From assembly GCA_963779055.1 (NCBI GenBank), contig CAVZWN010000001.1, positions 248,001 through 312,000 of the forward strand: a stretch of DNA of 64,000 bases, in the 5' to 3' direction. Every line of letters starts with the position of its first letter. Position 1 is the stretch's first letter. A program made the position numbers and the translations under genes. Under the pieces are notes generated by a model. That model did no database searches and was not told the origin of the DNA. It was given only the letters and a program-made list of their open reading frames with translations. Below, in pieces: positions 40,701-50,462 of the stretch. This DNA comes from Sulfurimicrobium sp963779055. GTDB lineage: Bacteria > Pseudomonadota > Gammaproteobacteria > Burkholderiales > Sulfuricellaceae.

Positions 40701-41615
40701 ATGAATATATCCACTTCCCGATACCGCGGACGCTTTGCTCCCTCCCCGACAGGCCACTTGCATTTCGGTTCCTTGGTGGCGGCTGTTGGTAGCTACCTGG
40801 ATGCGCGTTCCAGCCAGGGGGCGTGGTTTGTCCGGATGGAAGATCTTGACCCTCCCCGTGTAGTGGCAGGAGCCGCAGACGATATGCTGCATACGCTGGA
40901 AGCCTTCGGTTTGTACTGGGATGGGGAGGTGATGTTTCAAAGCCGGCGTGCCGAAGCCTACCGCGCAACTCTTGATGTTTTGCAGCGGCAAGGTTCTCTG
41001 TATCCGTGCAACTGTTCTAGGCGCGAGATTGCTGATTCCGCCCTCAAGACTTCATCCGGTCTGGTTTATCGGGGGCGGTGTCGCAGCGGGATGCGGGAGG
41101 GGCGAGCGGCACATGCCTTGCGCCTGATGACAGACAATACTCCCATCCATTTTTGCGATCGCTTATTGGGTGACTATGTCCAACGCCTAGAAACGGAAGT
41201 GGGTGATTTTGTGCTGCGCCGTGCGGATGGTCTTTATGCCTACCAGTTGGCTGTGGTGGTAGACGATGCAGAGCAAGGTATCAGCCATATTGTGCGTGGG
41301 GCGGATATCCTTGATTCCACGCCACGGCAAATTTATCTGCAGCATTTGCTCCAACTTGCTACACCATCCTATCTCCATTTGCCGGTGGCCGTGAATGTGC
41401 AGGGGGAAAAGCTGAGTAAACAGACGCTGGCTCCGGGCCTGAATGTGGCAGATCCTGTGCCGCAACTGGTGCGTGTCCTGGATTTTCTGGGACAGAAGCC
41501 ACCACCTGATCTGGTAAAGTCTACGCTGACGGATTTCTGGTCGTGGGCCATATTGAACTGGGCGGTACATAAAATTCCGCCACAGCGAACGTTGCCAGCC
41601 AATATCCGTGATTAG
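40701..41615 (+). CDS. gluQ: Glutamyl-Q tRNA(Asp) synthetase
   Basis: About 304 residues, shorter than GltX because it lacks the anticodon-binding domain. The class I HIGH-like motif is APSPTGHLHFGSL, the KMSKS-like motif GEKLSKQTLAP, and the zinc ligands CNCSRRE with a later RGRC. It attaches glutamate to queuosine in tRNA-Asp. I use the ATG at 40701; an ATG at 40692 is equally placed and no strong ribosome site is visible. It ends overlapping the stop of the next, convergent gene. Confidence 0.92.
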   Translation: MNISTSRYRGRFAPSPTGHLHFGSLVAAVGSYLDARSSQGAWFVRMEDLDPPRVVAGAADDMLHTLEAFGLYWDGEVMFQSRRAEAYRATLDVLQRQGSLYPCNCSRREIADSALKTSSGLVYRGRCRSGMREGRAAHALRLMTDNTPIHFCDRLLGDYVQRLETEVGDFVLRRADGLYAYQLAVVVDDAEQGISHIVRGADILDSTPRQIYLQHLLQLATPSYLHLPVAVNVQGEKLSKQTLAPGLNVADPVPQLVRVLDFLGQKPPPDLVKSTLTDFWSWAILNWAVHKIPPQRTLPANIRD

Positions 41616-42217
41616 CGCTGGGGTTTTGCCGCAACATCCTTGGGCTTGGCTGTCGAGGATTTTGCCTGTGCCGTGGTTTTGCTCTTGACCTCGGGTATCT
41701 GCGGTGACTTATCTTTTGTATCAGGTTTCTTGGCTGAAACGGCAGATTTTGGCTGGGCGCTTTTTGTCGTTCTGTTCTCTGTTTTGCTGGGTTTGAATGT
41801 GCAGGCAAAGTCTGAAATCCGCTCCTCAGTTGAGTCGGGAACGATATCGTCTGCTTTCGCGCTTTCTCCATAGCGCACCAGCTTGATTTCCTGGCTATCT
41901 GCGGCGTAGTAAACTTTCTGTAGCAACCGGTGAGTGCGTTTTGTGCAGTTTATTTCCATCAGGGACTTGTCCGAGGCATAAAAGAAATCACCGGGCATTG
42001 CCTGCTCAGGGCGCGAATAGGTGCTCTTGCTCCAAATCTTCAGCTTTTTATCTTTCTTGCGGGTTTTGTCCTGATCGTTGTCCTCGCTTGTGTCCGGCTG
42101 AGGCGTGTCTGCTTCCAGCAGCATTTGAGGATTGTTTTGCAGGGGGTGCCAGTTGCCAGCAAAGGCAGATGAAACAGGAAGCAGCAGGACTGCAAGGAGA
42201 GTTAATGCCGGATTCAT
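41612..42217 (-). CDS. Exported surface-adhesin E-like domain protein
   Basis: About 201 residues from the ATG at 42217, which begins a signal peptide (MNPALTLLAVLLLPVSSAFA). A globular part resembles the Adhesin_E-type domain: KIWSKSTYS, INCTKRTHRLLQKVYY, DIVPDSTEERISDFACTF with two Cys that could form a disulfide. The C-terminal 60 residues are low-complexity Lys/Ser/Ala/Pro-rich. Upstream start codons to 42376 lack homology-like sequence. Role unknown; probably periplasmic or surface located. Confidence 0.72.
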   Translation of the reverse strand: MNPALTLLAVLLLPVSSAFAGNWHPLQNNPQMLLEADTPQPDTSEDNDQDKTRKKDKKLKIWSKSTYSRPEQAMPGDFFYASDKSLMEINCTKRTHRLLQKVYYAADSQEIKLVRYGESAKADDIVPDSTEERISDFACTFKPSKTENRTTKSAQPKSAVSAKKPDTKDKSPQIPEVKSKTTAQAKSSTAKPKDVAAKPQR

Positions 42218-42301
42218 GAGATTTCGCTTGCGCGCCAGGGCTGGATTTGGTGCTAATATACAAGACCCTATAGCCCGCAGCAACCAGGTTGAAAGGCGTT
42301 C

Positions 42302-42661
42302 GTGGTCAGATCTTCGGATATCTCTGGCATGTACGGCGTGGCGGAATCCGTCGAGGATTACCGCCAGCTGGTGCACGAGTTGAGAACTCAGCTAGTGAGG
42401 CTTCAAGGGCAGAAAGAAGAAGCTGAGCAGCAGATCGCAGAGCTCGACAATACCATTGATCAACTGGTCGACATTGTCGTGCAGCGAGAAGCTGCCTGCT
42501 ACGCGCTGAAAAATCTGGTGGAATCAATGGTCAGGGAGGTCGAAACCTGCTCCAACCAGAAACATCATGATTCTGCAGACCCTCATCTGAGATCAGATCT
42601 TTACCAGAGCCGCTTCAACGAGGAAGTGAAGCGGCTCAAGCTCAAATATGGCAAGGATTGA
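42302..42661 (+). CDS. Coiled-coil protein of unknown function
   Basis: 119 residues from a GTG at 42302 with AAAGGCG upstream; an ATG at 42329 is the alternative. The middle (about residues 20-75, VHELRTQLVRLQGQKEEAEQ and following) has the heptad pattern of a coiled coil, with a C-terminal basic helix. No signal peptide. No family recognised. It is convergent with the ankyrin-repeat gene, ten bases away. Confidence 0.6.
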   Translation: MVRSSDISGMYGVAESVEDYRQLVHELRTQLVRLQGQKEEAEQQIAELDNTIDQLVDIVVQREAACYALKNLVESMVREVETCSNQKHHDSADPHLRSDLYQSRFNEEVKRLKLKYGKD

Positions 42662-42669
42662 TGGTTTTA

Positions 42670-43242
42670 TCAGTGATCGGGCTGTTTGAGGAAGGTGACC
42701 ACGCTGGAGCCGGGGGGGAGCTTGGTCCCGCAGCTTGAACCTTCTCCCTTGCGTTCCATTTCTGCTTCGTGCAACTGGTTGATAACCTCAACATAGAACT
42801 TTTCCTTGACCATCATCAGTGCCGTGCGCCCGCCTTCATTTGTGGCTAGCACGTCGGCTCCTGCCCTGAGCAGGACATCCACTACACCCGCCTCGCCGCG
42901 ACCCGCAGCCAGCATCAGGGGGCGTGTGCCGTAAACAATCTGGGCCTCGATATCGGCACCTGCATCGATCAGAGCCTGGGCGACTTCCGGGAAGCCTCGA
43001 TCCATTTCATCGTTGAAACAGGTTTTCATCAGGGGAGTCCGACCCAGTTCATCTTTTGCATTCACGTCAGCGCCAGCCTCAATCAGGGCTTTTGCCAGTG
43101 CCAGGTTGCCAGCGGCAGCCGCTTGCATTAGCAGCGTTGCGCCTGCTTCATCACGGGTTTCACAATCGGCTCCGCCACTCAGCAGTACCTGGGTTTTGTT
43201 CACGTCACCAGCAGCAATGGCTTGCAGAATTTCAACAGACAT
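42670..43242 (-). CDS. Ankyrin-repeat protein
   Basis: 190 residues with about four to five ankyrin repeats, for example GATLLMQAAAAGNLALAKAL, IEAGADVNAKDELGRTPLMK, LIDAGADIEAQIVYGTRPLM and LLRAGADVLATNEGGRTALM. No signal peptide, so presumably cytoplasmic. Ankyrin repeats mediate protein binding; the partner is not apparent. Possibly the distal gene of the nifJ-slyX-wbuC-ettA-asmA-like same-strand series. Confidence 0.85.
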   Translation of the reverse strand: MSVEILQAIAAGDVNKTQVLLSGGADCETRDEAGATLLMQAAAAGNLALAKALIEAGADVNAKDELGRTPLMKTCFNDEMDRGFPEVAQALIDAGADIEAQIVYGTRPLMLAAGRGEAGVVDVLLRAGADVLATNEGGRTALMMVKEKFYVEVINQLHEAEMERKGEGSSCGTKLPPGSSVVTFLKQPDH

Positions 43243-43325
43243 TATCTCTCCACAGAGTTTCGTTTAGTCGTTACAATTAAATAATAGTTTATAAAAATAG
43301 TCAACTATTGATTTGGTGGACGGTG

Positions 43326-44426
43326 TTAATTGCCTAGCAGGCGGCCAATAGCGTTACCGACACCATGAGTGGCGCCACCCACGCCGCTGGCGAGGCCATC
43401 CAGACTTACGCCAAGGCTTTCTGCAACGGCAGCGCCAGTGCGCTGGGTGAAGCTTTCATTGAGTGAGAAGTGCGGATCTTTAATGTTGCCTTCCAGGGTG
43501 AACTGAATGGCAATCTTGCCGCTCTGGTTCTTGAGTGCAGCAACGATGGCCTGTCGCGGTACACCCATGAAAGTGCTGAAAGGGCCGCCGCTGGATGCAA
43601 GTTCAAGATCGGAAAGCGTGATCGTGCCGGGTGCGTGCAGGCGGCTGTCTTTTATGCTTGATTTCATATCCATATCCAGCGAACCTTTACGCACGCTGGT
43701 TTCCGAAGCTTTGACGAGATAGGGTTGAAATGCGATCAGATCCACGCCACGCAACCGGGTAGTGATTTCAGAGTCTCTGTTGTCCAGCCGCATCCAGCCC
43801 CGGAGTTCGATTTTTCCGTCTGAACGCTTGCCCTTGACGACGCTGTCCAGCTGGATCTGGGTCTTTTTATCAAGAGCGGGAAAATGGAGCTCTTCGATCC
43901 GGGCATGCATCTGCTCCAGGCGCAGTTTGTGCGGTGTTTTGCGGATGGACGCGTCGAAGAATTCGATTACGGACGTATTCAACTCAACCACGCCGATGCT
44001 GACTGGCAAGGCCGGAGCATTTCCTTTTTCATCTTTTGCCGATTTGTCTAGCATGCTGGGGAGGAGCCGAACGTTCCCCTCGCGAGAACGAAGGATGGAG
44101 AGGTAGCCACCCTCCACCGTGATGCGCTGCAGATTGACCCGAGCGGAGAGCAGGCCGCGAAGGTCCGGCTCGATAACGATCCTTTCCGCACGCAGCGTAT
44201 CTTGCGAAGGCCAGCCTTGAGGTGCGTGGATGCGAATATCGCGGACCTCGATGGCAGACCAGCCAAGGATGATTTCGCCTACCTCGCTTTCCGGACCCAA
44301 GGCCTGCTCCACCTGGATCTTGAGGGTTTTTGTGGCGAAATGCAGCCCCAGCGTTGCAGCAAGCCCCAGAGCAATTGCCAGGGCAGCAAAACTCCATGCA
44401 ATGCGTTTTACCAAGCGGGTCTGCAT
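43326..44426 (-). CDS. AsmA/DUF748-like inner-membrane anchored protein
   Basis: 366 residues with one N-terminal membrane segment (about IAWSFAALAIALGLAATLGL) and a long beta-rich periplasmic portion. Features such as EVRDIRIHAPQGWPSQDTL, LLSARVNLQRITVEGGYLSI and IKDPHFSLNESFTQRTGAA fit the AsmA-like/DUF748 group, relatives of bridge-like lipid-transfer proteins. Shorter than typical AsmA (about 600 residues), with no frame break seen. It starts 20 bases after the ettA stop. Confidence 0.75.
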   Translation of the reverse strand: MQTRLVKRIAWSFAALAIALGLAATLGLHFATKTLKIQVEQALGPESEVGEIILGWSAIEVRDIRIHAPQGWPSQDTLRAERIVIEPDLRGLLSARVNLQRITVEGGYLSILRSREGNVRLLPSMLDKSAKDEKGNAPALPVSIGVVELNTSVIEFFDASIRKTPHKLRLEQMHARIEELHFPALDKKTQIQLDSVVKGKRSDGKIELRGWMRLDNRDSEITTRLRGVDLIAFQPYLVKASETSVRKGSLDMDMKSSIKDSRLHAPGTITLSDLELASSGGPFSTFMGVPRQAIVAALKNQSGKIAIQFTLEGNIKDPHFSLNESFTQRTGAAVAESLGVSLDGLASGVGGATHGVGNAIGRLLGN

Positions 44427-44446
44427 AAAGTCCTTGCCTTGACTCG

Positions 44447-46111
44447 TTAACGGCTGATTGGCTTGTAGCGGATGCGTTTCGGCTTGGCGCCTTCCTCACC
44501 CAGACGTTTCTTCTTGTCGGCTTCGTATTCCTGGTAGTTGCCGTTGAAGAATGTCCATTGCGAATCGCCTTCCGCTGCCAGGATGTGGGTGGCGATACGG
44601 TCGAGGAACCAGCGGTCGTGGGAAATCACCATTACACAACCGGCAAACTCGAGCAGGGCGTCTTCGAGGGCGCGCAGGGTTTCCACGTCGAGGTCGTTGG
44701 AGGGTTCGTCGAGCAGCAGCACGTTGCCGCCGGCGATCAGGGTCTTGGCCAGATGCAGGCGGCCGCGTTCACCGCCGGAGAGGTTGCCGACCATCTTCTG
44801 CTGGTCGCCGCCCTTGAAGTTGAAGCGGCCGATATAGGCGCGCGACGGCGTTTCGTATTTGCCGACAGTGAGGATGTCGGCGCCGCCGGAGATTTCCTCG
44901 AACACGGTTTTCTTGCCGTCGAGCGCATCGCGGCTCTGGTCCACGTAGGCCAGCTTGACCGTCGGGCCGATCTTGACCGCGCCGGAATCCGGCTGTTCCA
45001 TGCCGGTGATCATGCGGAACAGGGTGGATTTACCCGCGCCGTTGGGGCCGATGATGCCGACGATGGCGCCGGGCGGAATCTGGAAGCTGAGATTGTCCAT
45101 CAGCAGCCGGTCGCCGTAGGCCTTGCTAACGCCGTCGAACTCGATCACGTTGTCGCCCAGCCGGTCCGCCACGGGGATGAAGATTTCCTGGGTCTCGTTG
45201 CGCTTCTGGTATTCCATGCTGTTGAGTTCGTCAAAGCGCGCCAGGCGTGCCTTGGACTTGGCCTGACGGGCCTTGGGGTTCTGCCGCACCCATTCCAGTT
45301 CCTGCTTCATGGCCTTCATGTGAGCGTCGATCTGCTTGTTTTCGGTCTCCAGGCGCGCTTCCTTCTGTTCCAGCCAGCTCGAGTAGTTGCCTTTCCACGG
45401 GATGCCGTGGCCGCGGTCGAGTTCCAGTATCCACTCGGCGGCGTTGTCGAGGAAGTAGCGGTCGTGGGTGACGGCCACCACGGTACCGGGGAAGCGGGTC
45501 AGGAATTGTTCCAGCCAATCCACCGATTCGGCATCGAGGTGGTTGGTGGGTTCGTCCAGCAGCAGCATGTCCGGCTTGGAGAGCAGCAGCTTGCACAAGG
45601 CGACACGGCGCTTCTCACCGCCGGAGAGGTGGCCGATGTTGGCATCCCAGGGCGGCAGCCGCAGCGCATCGGCGGCAATTTCCATCTGGGTTTCGGTATC
45701 GTTGCCGGAAGTGGCGATGATCGCTTCGTATCTCGCCTGTTCCTCGGCCAGCTTGTCGAAATCGGCATCGGGTTCGGCGTAGGCGGCATAGATTTCTTCC
45801 AGCTTCTGCCGGGCCTGCATCACCTCGCCCAGCGCGGACTCGACTTCTTCGCGCACGGTCTTGTCCGGGTCGAGCTGCGGTTCCTGCGGCAGATAACCGA
45901 TGGAGATGTTGGGCAGGTGCTGTACCTCGCCATCGTATTCCTTGTCCGCGCCCGCCATGATGCGCAGCACGGTGGATTTGCCCGAACCGTTCAGGCCGAG
46001 CAGGCCGATCTTGGCGCCGGGGAAGAAGCTGAGGGAAATATCCTTGATGATCTGCCGCTTGGGCGGGACGACCTTGCTCACGCGGAGCATCGACATTACG
46101 TATTGGGCCAT
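44447..46111 (-). CDS. ettA: Energy-dependent translational throttle protein EttA
   Basis: A 554-residue ABC-F ATPase without membrane segments, acting at the ribosomal E site. Two nucleotide-binding domains are seen: GLNGSGKST with LSGGEKRRVAL, and GPNGAGKST with LSGGERGRLHL; both Walker B motifs (LLLDEPTNHLD, LLLDEPSNDLD) are intact. The linker between them is the P-site tRNA-interacting region. Length and N-terminus (MAQYVMSMLRVSKVVPPKR) are characteristic of EttA among ABC-F proteins. Confidence 0.95.
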   Translation of the reverse strand: MAQYVMSMLRVSKVVPPKRQIIKDISLSFFPGAKIGLLGLNGSGKSTVLRIMAGADKEYDGEVQHLPNISIGYLPQEPQLDPDKTVREEVESALGEVMQARQKLEEIYAAYAEPDADFDKLAEEQARYEAIIATSGNDTETQMEIAADALRLPPWDANIGHLSGGEKRRVALCKLLLSKPDMLLLDEPTNHLDAESVDWLEQFLTRFPGTVVAVTHDRYFLDNAAEWILELDRGHGIPWKGNYSSWLEQKEARLETENKQIDAHMKAMKQELEWVRQNPKARQAKSKARLARFDELNSMEYQKRNETQEIFIPVADRLGDNVIEFDGVSKAYGDRLLMDNLSFQIPPGAIVGIIGPNGAGKSTLFRMITGMEQPDSGAVKIGPTVKLAYVDQSRDALDGKKTVFEEISGGADILTVGKYETPSRAYIGRFNFKGGDQQKMVGNLSGGERGRLHLAKTLIAGGNVLLLDEPSNDLDVETLRALEDALLEFAGCVMVISHDRWFLDRIATHILAAEGDSQWTFFNGNYQEYEADKKKRLGEEGAKPKRIRYKPISR

Positions 46112-46150
46112 TCGGATGTGCTTTCAGAAAAATAGGGTTAAGTAGAGATT

Positions 46151-46612
46151 TTATGCGTAAGGCAGCCGGTCGCCAATGTTTGCGCTGGCATACCAGCGAT
46201 TCAGGGCAACGCCGTCCATATGTGCTTGCATGACATCCGCCTCGCCCAGAGGCATATAGGGGCCATGTTTGACCTCAAATATAATGCCGCCGGTGTCCAG
46301 CGAAAGTACCGCATGCCACGCCCCGGCCGGGTTCTCGACAAGCTGGGCATTCTCGCCCAGCAAAGTCCGGTCGATGACCGTGCCCGCTGCGTCGAAATGC
46401 AGCACGACAAAGCGGCCGCGCAGTGGGTACAGCAGTTCCCAGGTATGCGGGTGGCGATGTGGCAGCACCAGCGTGTCCGGTTCCATGGCAATGGCCAGGC
46501 GCTGGATCGGGTCGCTCAGGTCCTCATGCAGGTTGTGGTTGGCGCGCTGCCGGGGCGAGTTCCGGGCCTCCCGGCTGAGCTCATCCAGCATCGAATCTGT
46601 GAGTTGCTTCAA
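46151..46612 (-). CDS. WbuC family cupin-fold protein
   Basis: 153 residues with the cupin metal-binding motif HRHPHTWELLYPLRG (about residues 52-66), a following Glu and a later His (GAWHAVLSL), as in WbuC-like cupins often annotated near lipopolysaccharide genes. None of those genes is nearby; it lies in the slyX-ettA run. Enzymatic activity is unknown. Confidence 0.82.
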   Translation of the reverse strand: MKQLTDSMLDELSREARNSPRQRANHNLHEDLSDPIQRLAIAMEPDTLVLPHRHPHTWELLYPLRGRFVVLHFDAAGTVIDRTLLGENAQLVENPAGAWHAVLSLDTGGIIFEVKHGPYMPLGEADVMQAHMDGVALNRWYASANIGDRLPYA

Positions 46613-46623
46613 GCACCTTATCC

Positions 46624-46830
46624 TTAATAATGCGGTGGTTTTTCGTTTGCGACGCTGTTCTCGGCCATGGCGTCGGAGATGTCCCGGACGTGATTGATCA
46701 GCGACGCGCAGATCGCTTCCAGCCGGTCTATCTGCTTCTGCTGCTGATAGATGACCTTGTTCAGTTCCTGGAGCGTATCTTCCTGATAGCTGATTTTGCT
46801 TTCAATCTCGATCAGGCGCTCCTCATTCAT
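46624..46830 (-). CDS. slyX: SlyX-like small coiled-coil protein
   Basis: 68 residues from the ATG at 46830 (MNEERLIEIESKISYQEDTL), with heptad spacing through LQELNKVIYQQQKQIDRLE and an acidic tail ending in the PPHY motif that typifies SlyX. Its start overlaps the nifJ end by eight bases. SlyX function is unknown even in E. coli. Confidence 0.85.
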   Translation of the reverse strand: MNEERLIEIESKISYQEDTLQELNKVIYQQQKQIDRLEAICASLINHVRDISDAMAENSVANEKPPHY

Positions 46831-49800
46831 TACTTTTTGCCTTTGCCATCGCGTTGGGGTCTTTCGGGTTGAAACCTTCATCGGCCATATGCTGATAGAG
46901 CTTGAAACGTTCTTCGATCTCGGCCTGGTAGACGTCCATTATACCTTCGCCTTGCTCTTCTACCTGTTTCAGCAAGCCACGGAAGCGTGATTCGCTTCGG
47001 ATCAGATCAAGGAAGGGGACGGAAGGTTTCTGCGAATCCAGCACCAGCGGGTTCTTGCCCTCGGCCTCGCGCCGGGGATCATAGCGGAACAGCGGCCAGT
47101 GGCCGGATTTGACCGCCAGTTCCTGCTGCTGGTGCTGCTGGCTCATGTCGTAGCCGTGTTCGCCGCAGGGGCTGTAGGCGATGATCAGCGAGGGGCCGTC
47201 GAAGGATTCGGCTTCGAGGAAGGTTTTCAGGGTGTGGGTGTCCTTGGCGCCGTAGGCGACATGGGCGACATAGACATGGCCGTAGCTCATGGCGATCTGG
47301 GCCAGGTCCTTCTTGCCGGTGGGCTTGCCATTGGCGGCGAACTTGGCGGTCGCGCCATGCGGCGTGGCCTTGCTGGCCTGGCCGCCGGTGTTGGAATAAA
47401 CCTCGGTGTCGAGCACCAGAATATTGACGTTGCGGCCCGAAGACAGGACGTGATCGACACCGCCAAAGCCGATGTCGTAGGCCCAGCCGTCACCACCGAT
47501 GATCCACACGCTTTTCTTCACCAGGTTTTCCGCCACGCTGGCAAGATTGCGTGCGTCGGCTGAGTCGATGCGCTTGAGCTTGCTCGTGAGTTGCGCCACG
47601 CGTTCCCGCTGTTGCTGGATGCCGGCTTCTTCCGACTGGTCCGCGTCGATAATGGCTTTGACCTGTTCTGTACCGATCTGGTCCTGCATTTTTTGCAGCA
47701 GCTCACGCGCATACTCGGCATGTTTGTCGATGCTGACGCGGAAGCCCAGGCCGAATTCGGCATTGTCTTCGAACAGCGAGTTGTTCCAGGCCGGTCCGCG
47801 CCCCTCGCAGTTTTTGCTGTAGGGCGTGGTGGGCAGGTTGCCGCCGTAGATGGAGGAGCAGCCGGTGGCATTGGCAACCACCATGCGGTCGCCGAATAGC
47901 TGGGTGGCGAGACGGATGTAGGGCGTTTCGCCGCAGCCGACGCAGGCGGTGGGGAATTCGAACAGCGGCTGCATCACCATGGCGCCCTTGATGGTGGAGG
48001 TGCGCAGCTTGGTGCGGTCGAACTCGGGCAGCTTGAGGAAAAAGTCGAAGTTCTCGCGTTCGGGGATGCGCAAGGGTGCCTGCGGGCGCATTTCCAGCGC
48101 CTTGTGGCCGTCGGTCTTGCTCACGGCCGGGCAGATGTCCACGCACAGTCCGCAGCCGGTGCAGTCTTCCGGTGCGACCTGATAACTGACGTGCATGCCT
48201 TCCTCGAATTCCTTGCCCTTGATCTGGATGTGCTTGAAGGTGGAGGGCGCATCCTTGGCCAGCTCGGCAGGAAATACCTTGGAGCGGATCGCCGTATGCG
48301 GGCAGACGAAGGGGCACTTGCCGCAGTAGATGCACAGTTCTGCGTCCCAGACCGGGATTTCCTGCGCCAGGTTGCGCTTGTCATAGTGCGCGGTGCCGGT
48401 CGGCCAGGTGCCGTCAACCGGCAGCAGCGAGACGGGAATCAGGTCGCCTCGCCCGACCATGATTTCTCCGCTGACGCGGCGCACAAATTCGGGCGCGTCC
48501 GCCGGAATGTGGTCTTCCATTTCGAAACTGCTGCTGACTTCCCCTGGCACCTTGACCTGGTGCAGGTTGGCCACAGTCTCGTCAATGGCTTGCCAGTTGG
48601 CTTCGACAATGGCCTGGCCTTTCTTGCCATAGGTTTTTTCTGCCGCGATCTTGATTTTTTCGATCGCCACATCCTGCGGCAGCACGCCGGAAATGGCGAA
48701 GAAGCAGGCCTGCATGATGGTGTTGATGCGTGTGCCCATGCCGGTGGCGCGGGCGACGGCGTAGGCGTCGATGGTGTAAAACTGCAATTTCTTGGTGATG
48801 ATCTGCTGCTGCATCTTGCGCGGCAGGGTGCTCCATACCTTGCCAGCTTCGATCGGCGAGTTGAGCAGGAAAACCGCACCTTCGGCGGCGTTCTCCAGCA
48901 TCTCTATGCGTTCCAGAAACACCGGCTGGTGGCAGGCGACGAAGTTGGCTTCGTCGGTGCCGATCAGGTAGCTGGAATGGATCGGCTGGGGCGAGAAGCG
49001 CAGGTGCGAGATGGTCATGGCACCGGCTTTTTTCGAGTCGTAGACGAAATAGCCCTGGCCGTAAAGCTCGGTTTCCTCGCCCATGATCTTGATGGTGTTC
49101 TTGTTGGCCGACACGGTGCCGTCGCTTCCCAGTCCGTAGAACATGCAGCGCATCACGCCCTGGCCCGCATCCACGCGGTAGGCGGGGTCCCAGGGCAGGC
49201 TGGTATGGGTGATGTCATCGATGATGCCGACGGTGAAGTGGTTCTTGGGCTTGTCCTTATTCAGTTCATCGAAAATGCCCTTGATCATGCCCGGCGTGAA
49301 TTCCTTGGAAGACAGGCCGTAGCGGCCGCCCACCACGCGCGGCAGGGTCGTGAAATGGCCGTCATCGTCGCCATGCTCCACCAGTGCGGTCACCACATCC
49401 TTGTAGAGTGGTTCGCCATCCGCGCCCGGTTCCTTGCAACGATCGAGCACGGCGATTCTGGTGACGCTGGTAGGAATGACATCGATCAGGCGTGAAGGGT
49501 CGAGTGGGCGGTACAGGCGTACCTTGACCATGCCGACCTTTTCGCCGCGAGCGGTGAGGTGATGCACCGTTTCTTCCACCGCCTCGGCACCGGAACCCAT
49601 GATGATGATGATACGCTCCGCATCCGGTGCGCCGACATATTCAAACAACTTGTACTGGCGTCCGGTGAGCTGGGCGAACTTGTCCATTTCGTACTGCACG
49701 ATGCCCGGCATGAGGTCGTAGTAGGGATTGACCGTTTCGCGCGCCTGAAAGTACACGTCCGGGTTCTGCGAAGTGCCGCGCACCACCGGATGCTCGGGCG

Positions 49801-50419
49801 ACAGCGCACGGGCGCGATGGGCGCGCACCAGTTCGTCGGAAATCATCTCGCGCACGGTTTCAAGCGGCACCTGATCGATTTTGGCCACCTCGTGCGAGGT
49901 GCGGAAACCATCGAAGAAATGCAGGATCGGCACCCGCGCTTCCAGCGTGGCTGCCTGCGCGATCAACGCCATATCCTGCGCTTCCTGCACCGAATTCGAG
50001 GAGAGGAAGGCAAAGCCGGTGGCGCGCGTCGCCATGACATCGCTGTGATCGCCGAAAATGGACAGCCCCTGCGCAGCGAGAGAACGAGATGCGACATGCA
50101 TCACGAAGGGCGTCAGTTCCCCGGCAATCTTGTACATGTTGGGGATCATCAGCAGCAGGCCTTGCGAGGCCGTGAAAGTGGTCGCCAGTGCCCCGGTTTG
50201 CAGGGCGCCATGAATGGTACCTGCTGCGCCTGCTTCACTCTGCAGTTCGATCACCTCGGGCACGGTACCCCAGATATTCGTCTGCCCCAGCGCACTCCAT
50301 GCATCGGAGTATTCGCCCATAGGCGAGGAGGGCGTAATCGGGTAAATGGCAATGACTTCACTGGTGAGATGCGCGATGGAGGCGGCAGCTTCGTTGCCGT
50401 CAATGGTGACGTGCGGCAT
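46823..50419 (-). CDS. nifJ: Pyruvate:ferredoxin (flavodoxin) oxidoreductase
   Basis: A 1198-residue single-chain enzyme converting pyruvate and CoA to acetyl-CoA and CO2 with low-potential electrons to ferredoxin or flavodoxin. Domain order is normal: pyrimidine-binding domain (N-terminal, AIYPITPSSPMGEYSD), domain II, gamma domain (GYFVYDSKKAG, MTISHLRFS), two 4Fe-4S clusters (CIYCGKCPFVCPHTA and CTGCGLCVDICPA), and the C-terminal TPP domain (GCGETPYIRL and ATGCSSIYGG, with GGDGWAYDIGFGG). All expected Cys are present. The enzyme is oxygen-sensitive, so it points to micro-oxic or anaerobic use, along with the hydrogenase downstream. It is divergent from the rhodanese gene. Confidence 0.96.
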   Translation of the reverse strand: MPHVTIDGNEAAASIAHLTSEVIAIYPITPSSPMGEYSDAWSALGQTNIWGTVPEVIELQSEAGAAGTIHGALQTGALATTFTASQGLLLMIPNMYKIAGELTPFVMHVASRSLAAQGLSIFGDHSDVMATRATGFAFLSSNSVQEAQDMALIAQAATLEARVPILHFFDGFRTSHEVAKIDQVPLETVREMISDELVRAHRARALSPEHPVVRGTSQNPDVYFQARETVNPYYDLMPGIVQYEMDKFAQLTGRQYKLFEYVGAPDAERIIIIMGSGAEAVEETVHHLTARGEKVGMVKVRLYRPLDPSRLIDVIPTSVTRIAVLDRCKEPGADGEPLYKDVVTALVEHGDDDGHFTTLPRVVGGRYGLSSKEFTPGMIKGIFDELNKDKPKNHFTVGIIDDITHTSLPWDPAYRVDAGQGVMRCMFYGLGSDGTVSANKNTIKIMGEETELYGQGYFVYDSKKAGAMTISHLRFSPQPIHSSYLIGTDEANFVACHQPVFLERIEMLENAAEGAVFLLNSPIEAGKVWSTLPRKMQQQIITKKLQFYTIDAYAVARATGMGTRINTIMQACFFAISGVLPQDVAIEKIKIAAEKTYGKKGQAIVEANWQAIDETVANLHQVKVPGEVSSSFEMEDHIPADAPEFVRRVSGEIMVGRGDLIPVSLLPVDGTWPTGTAHYDKRNLAQEIPVWDAELCIYCGKCPFVCPHTAIRSKVFPAELAKDAPSTFKHIQIKGKEFEEGMHVSYQVAPEDCTGCGLCVDICPAVSKTDGHKALEMRPQAPLRIPERENFDFFLKLPEFDRTKLRTSTIKGAMVMQPLFEFPTACVGCGETPYIRLATQLFGDRMVVANATGCSSIYGGNLPTTPYSKNCEGRGPAWNNSLFEDNAEFGLGFRVSIDKHAEYARELLQKMQDQIGTEQVKAIIDADQSEEAGIQQQRERVAQLTSKLKRIDSADARNLASVAENLVKKSVWIIGGDGWAYDIGFGGVDHVLSSGRNVNILVLDTEVYSNTGGQASKATPHGATAKFAANGKPTGKKDLAQIAMSYGHVYVAHVAYGAKDTHTLKTFLEAESFDGPSLIIAYSPCGEHGYDMSQQHQQQELAVKSGHWPLFRYDPRREAEGKNPLVLDSQKPSVPFLDLIRSESRFRGLLKQVEEQGEGIMDVYQAEIEERFKLYQHMADEGFNPKDPNAMAKAKSNE

Positions 50420-50462
50420 GATGATCCCCGGGTAACTTTGCTATGGAAATTACATTAAACCT

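Noticed and set aside
44558..46135. Long plus-strand frame opposite ettA
   Set aside because: ettA has both ATPase domains intact; the opposite frame has no recognisable feature.
48104..49495. Long plus-strand frame opposite nifJ
   Set aside because: Shadow of the conserved nifJ coding sequence.
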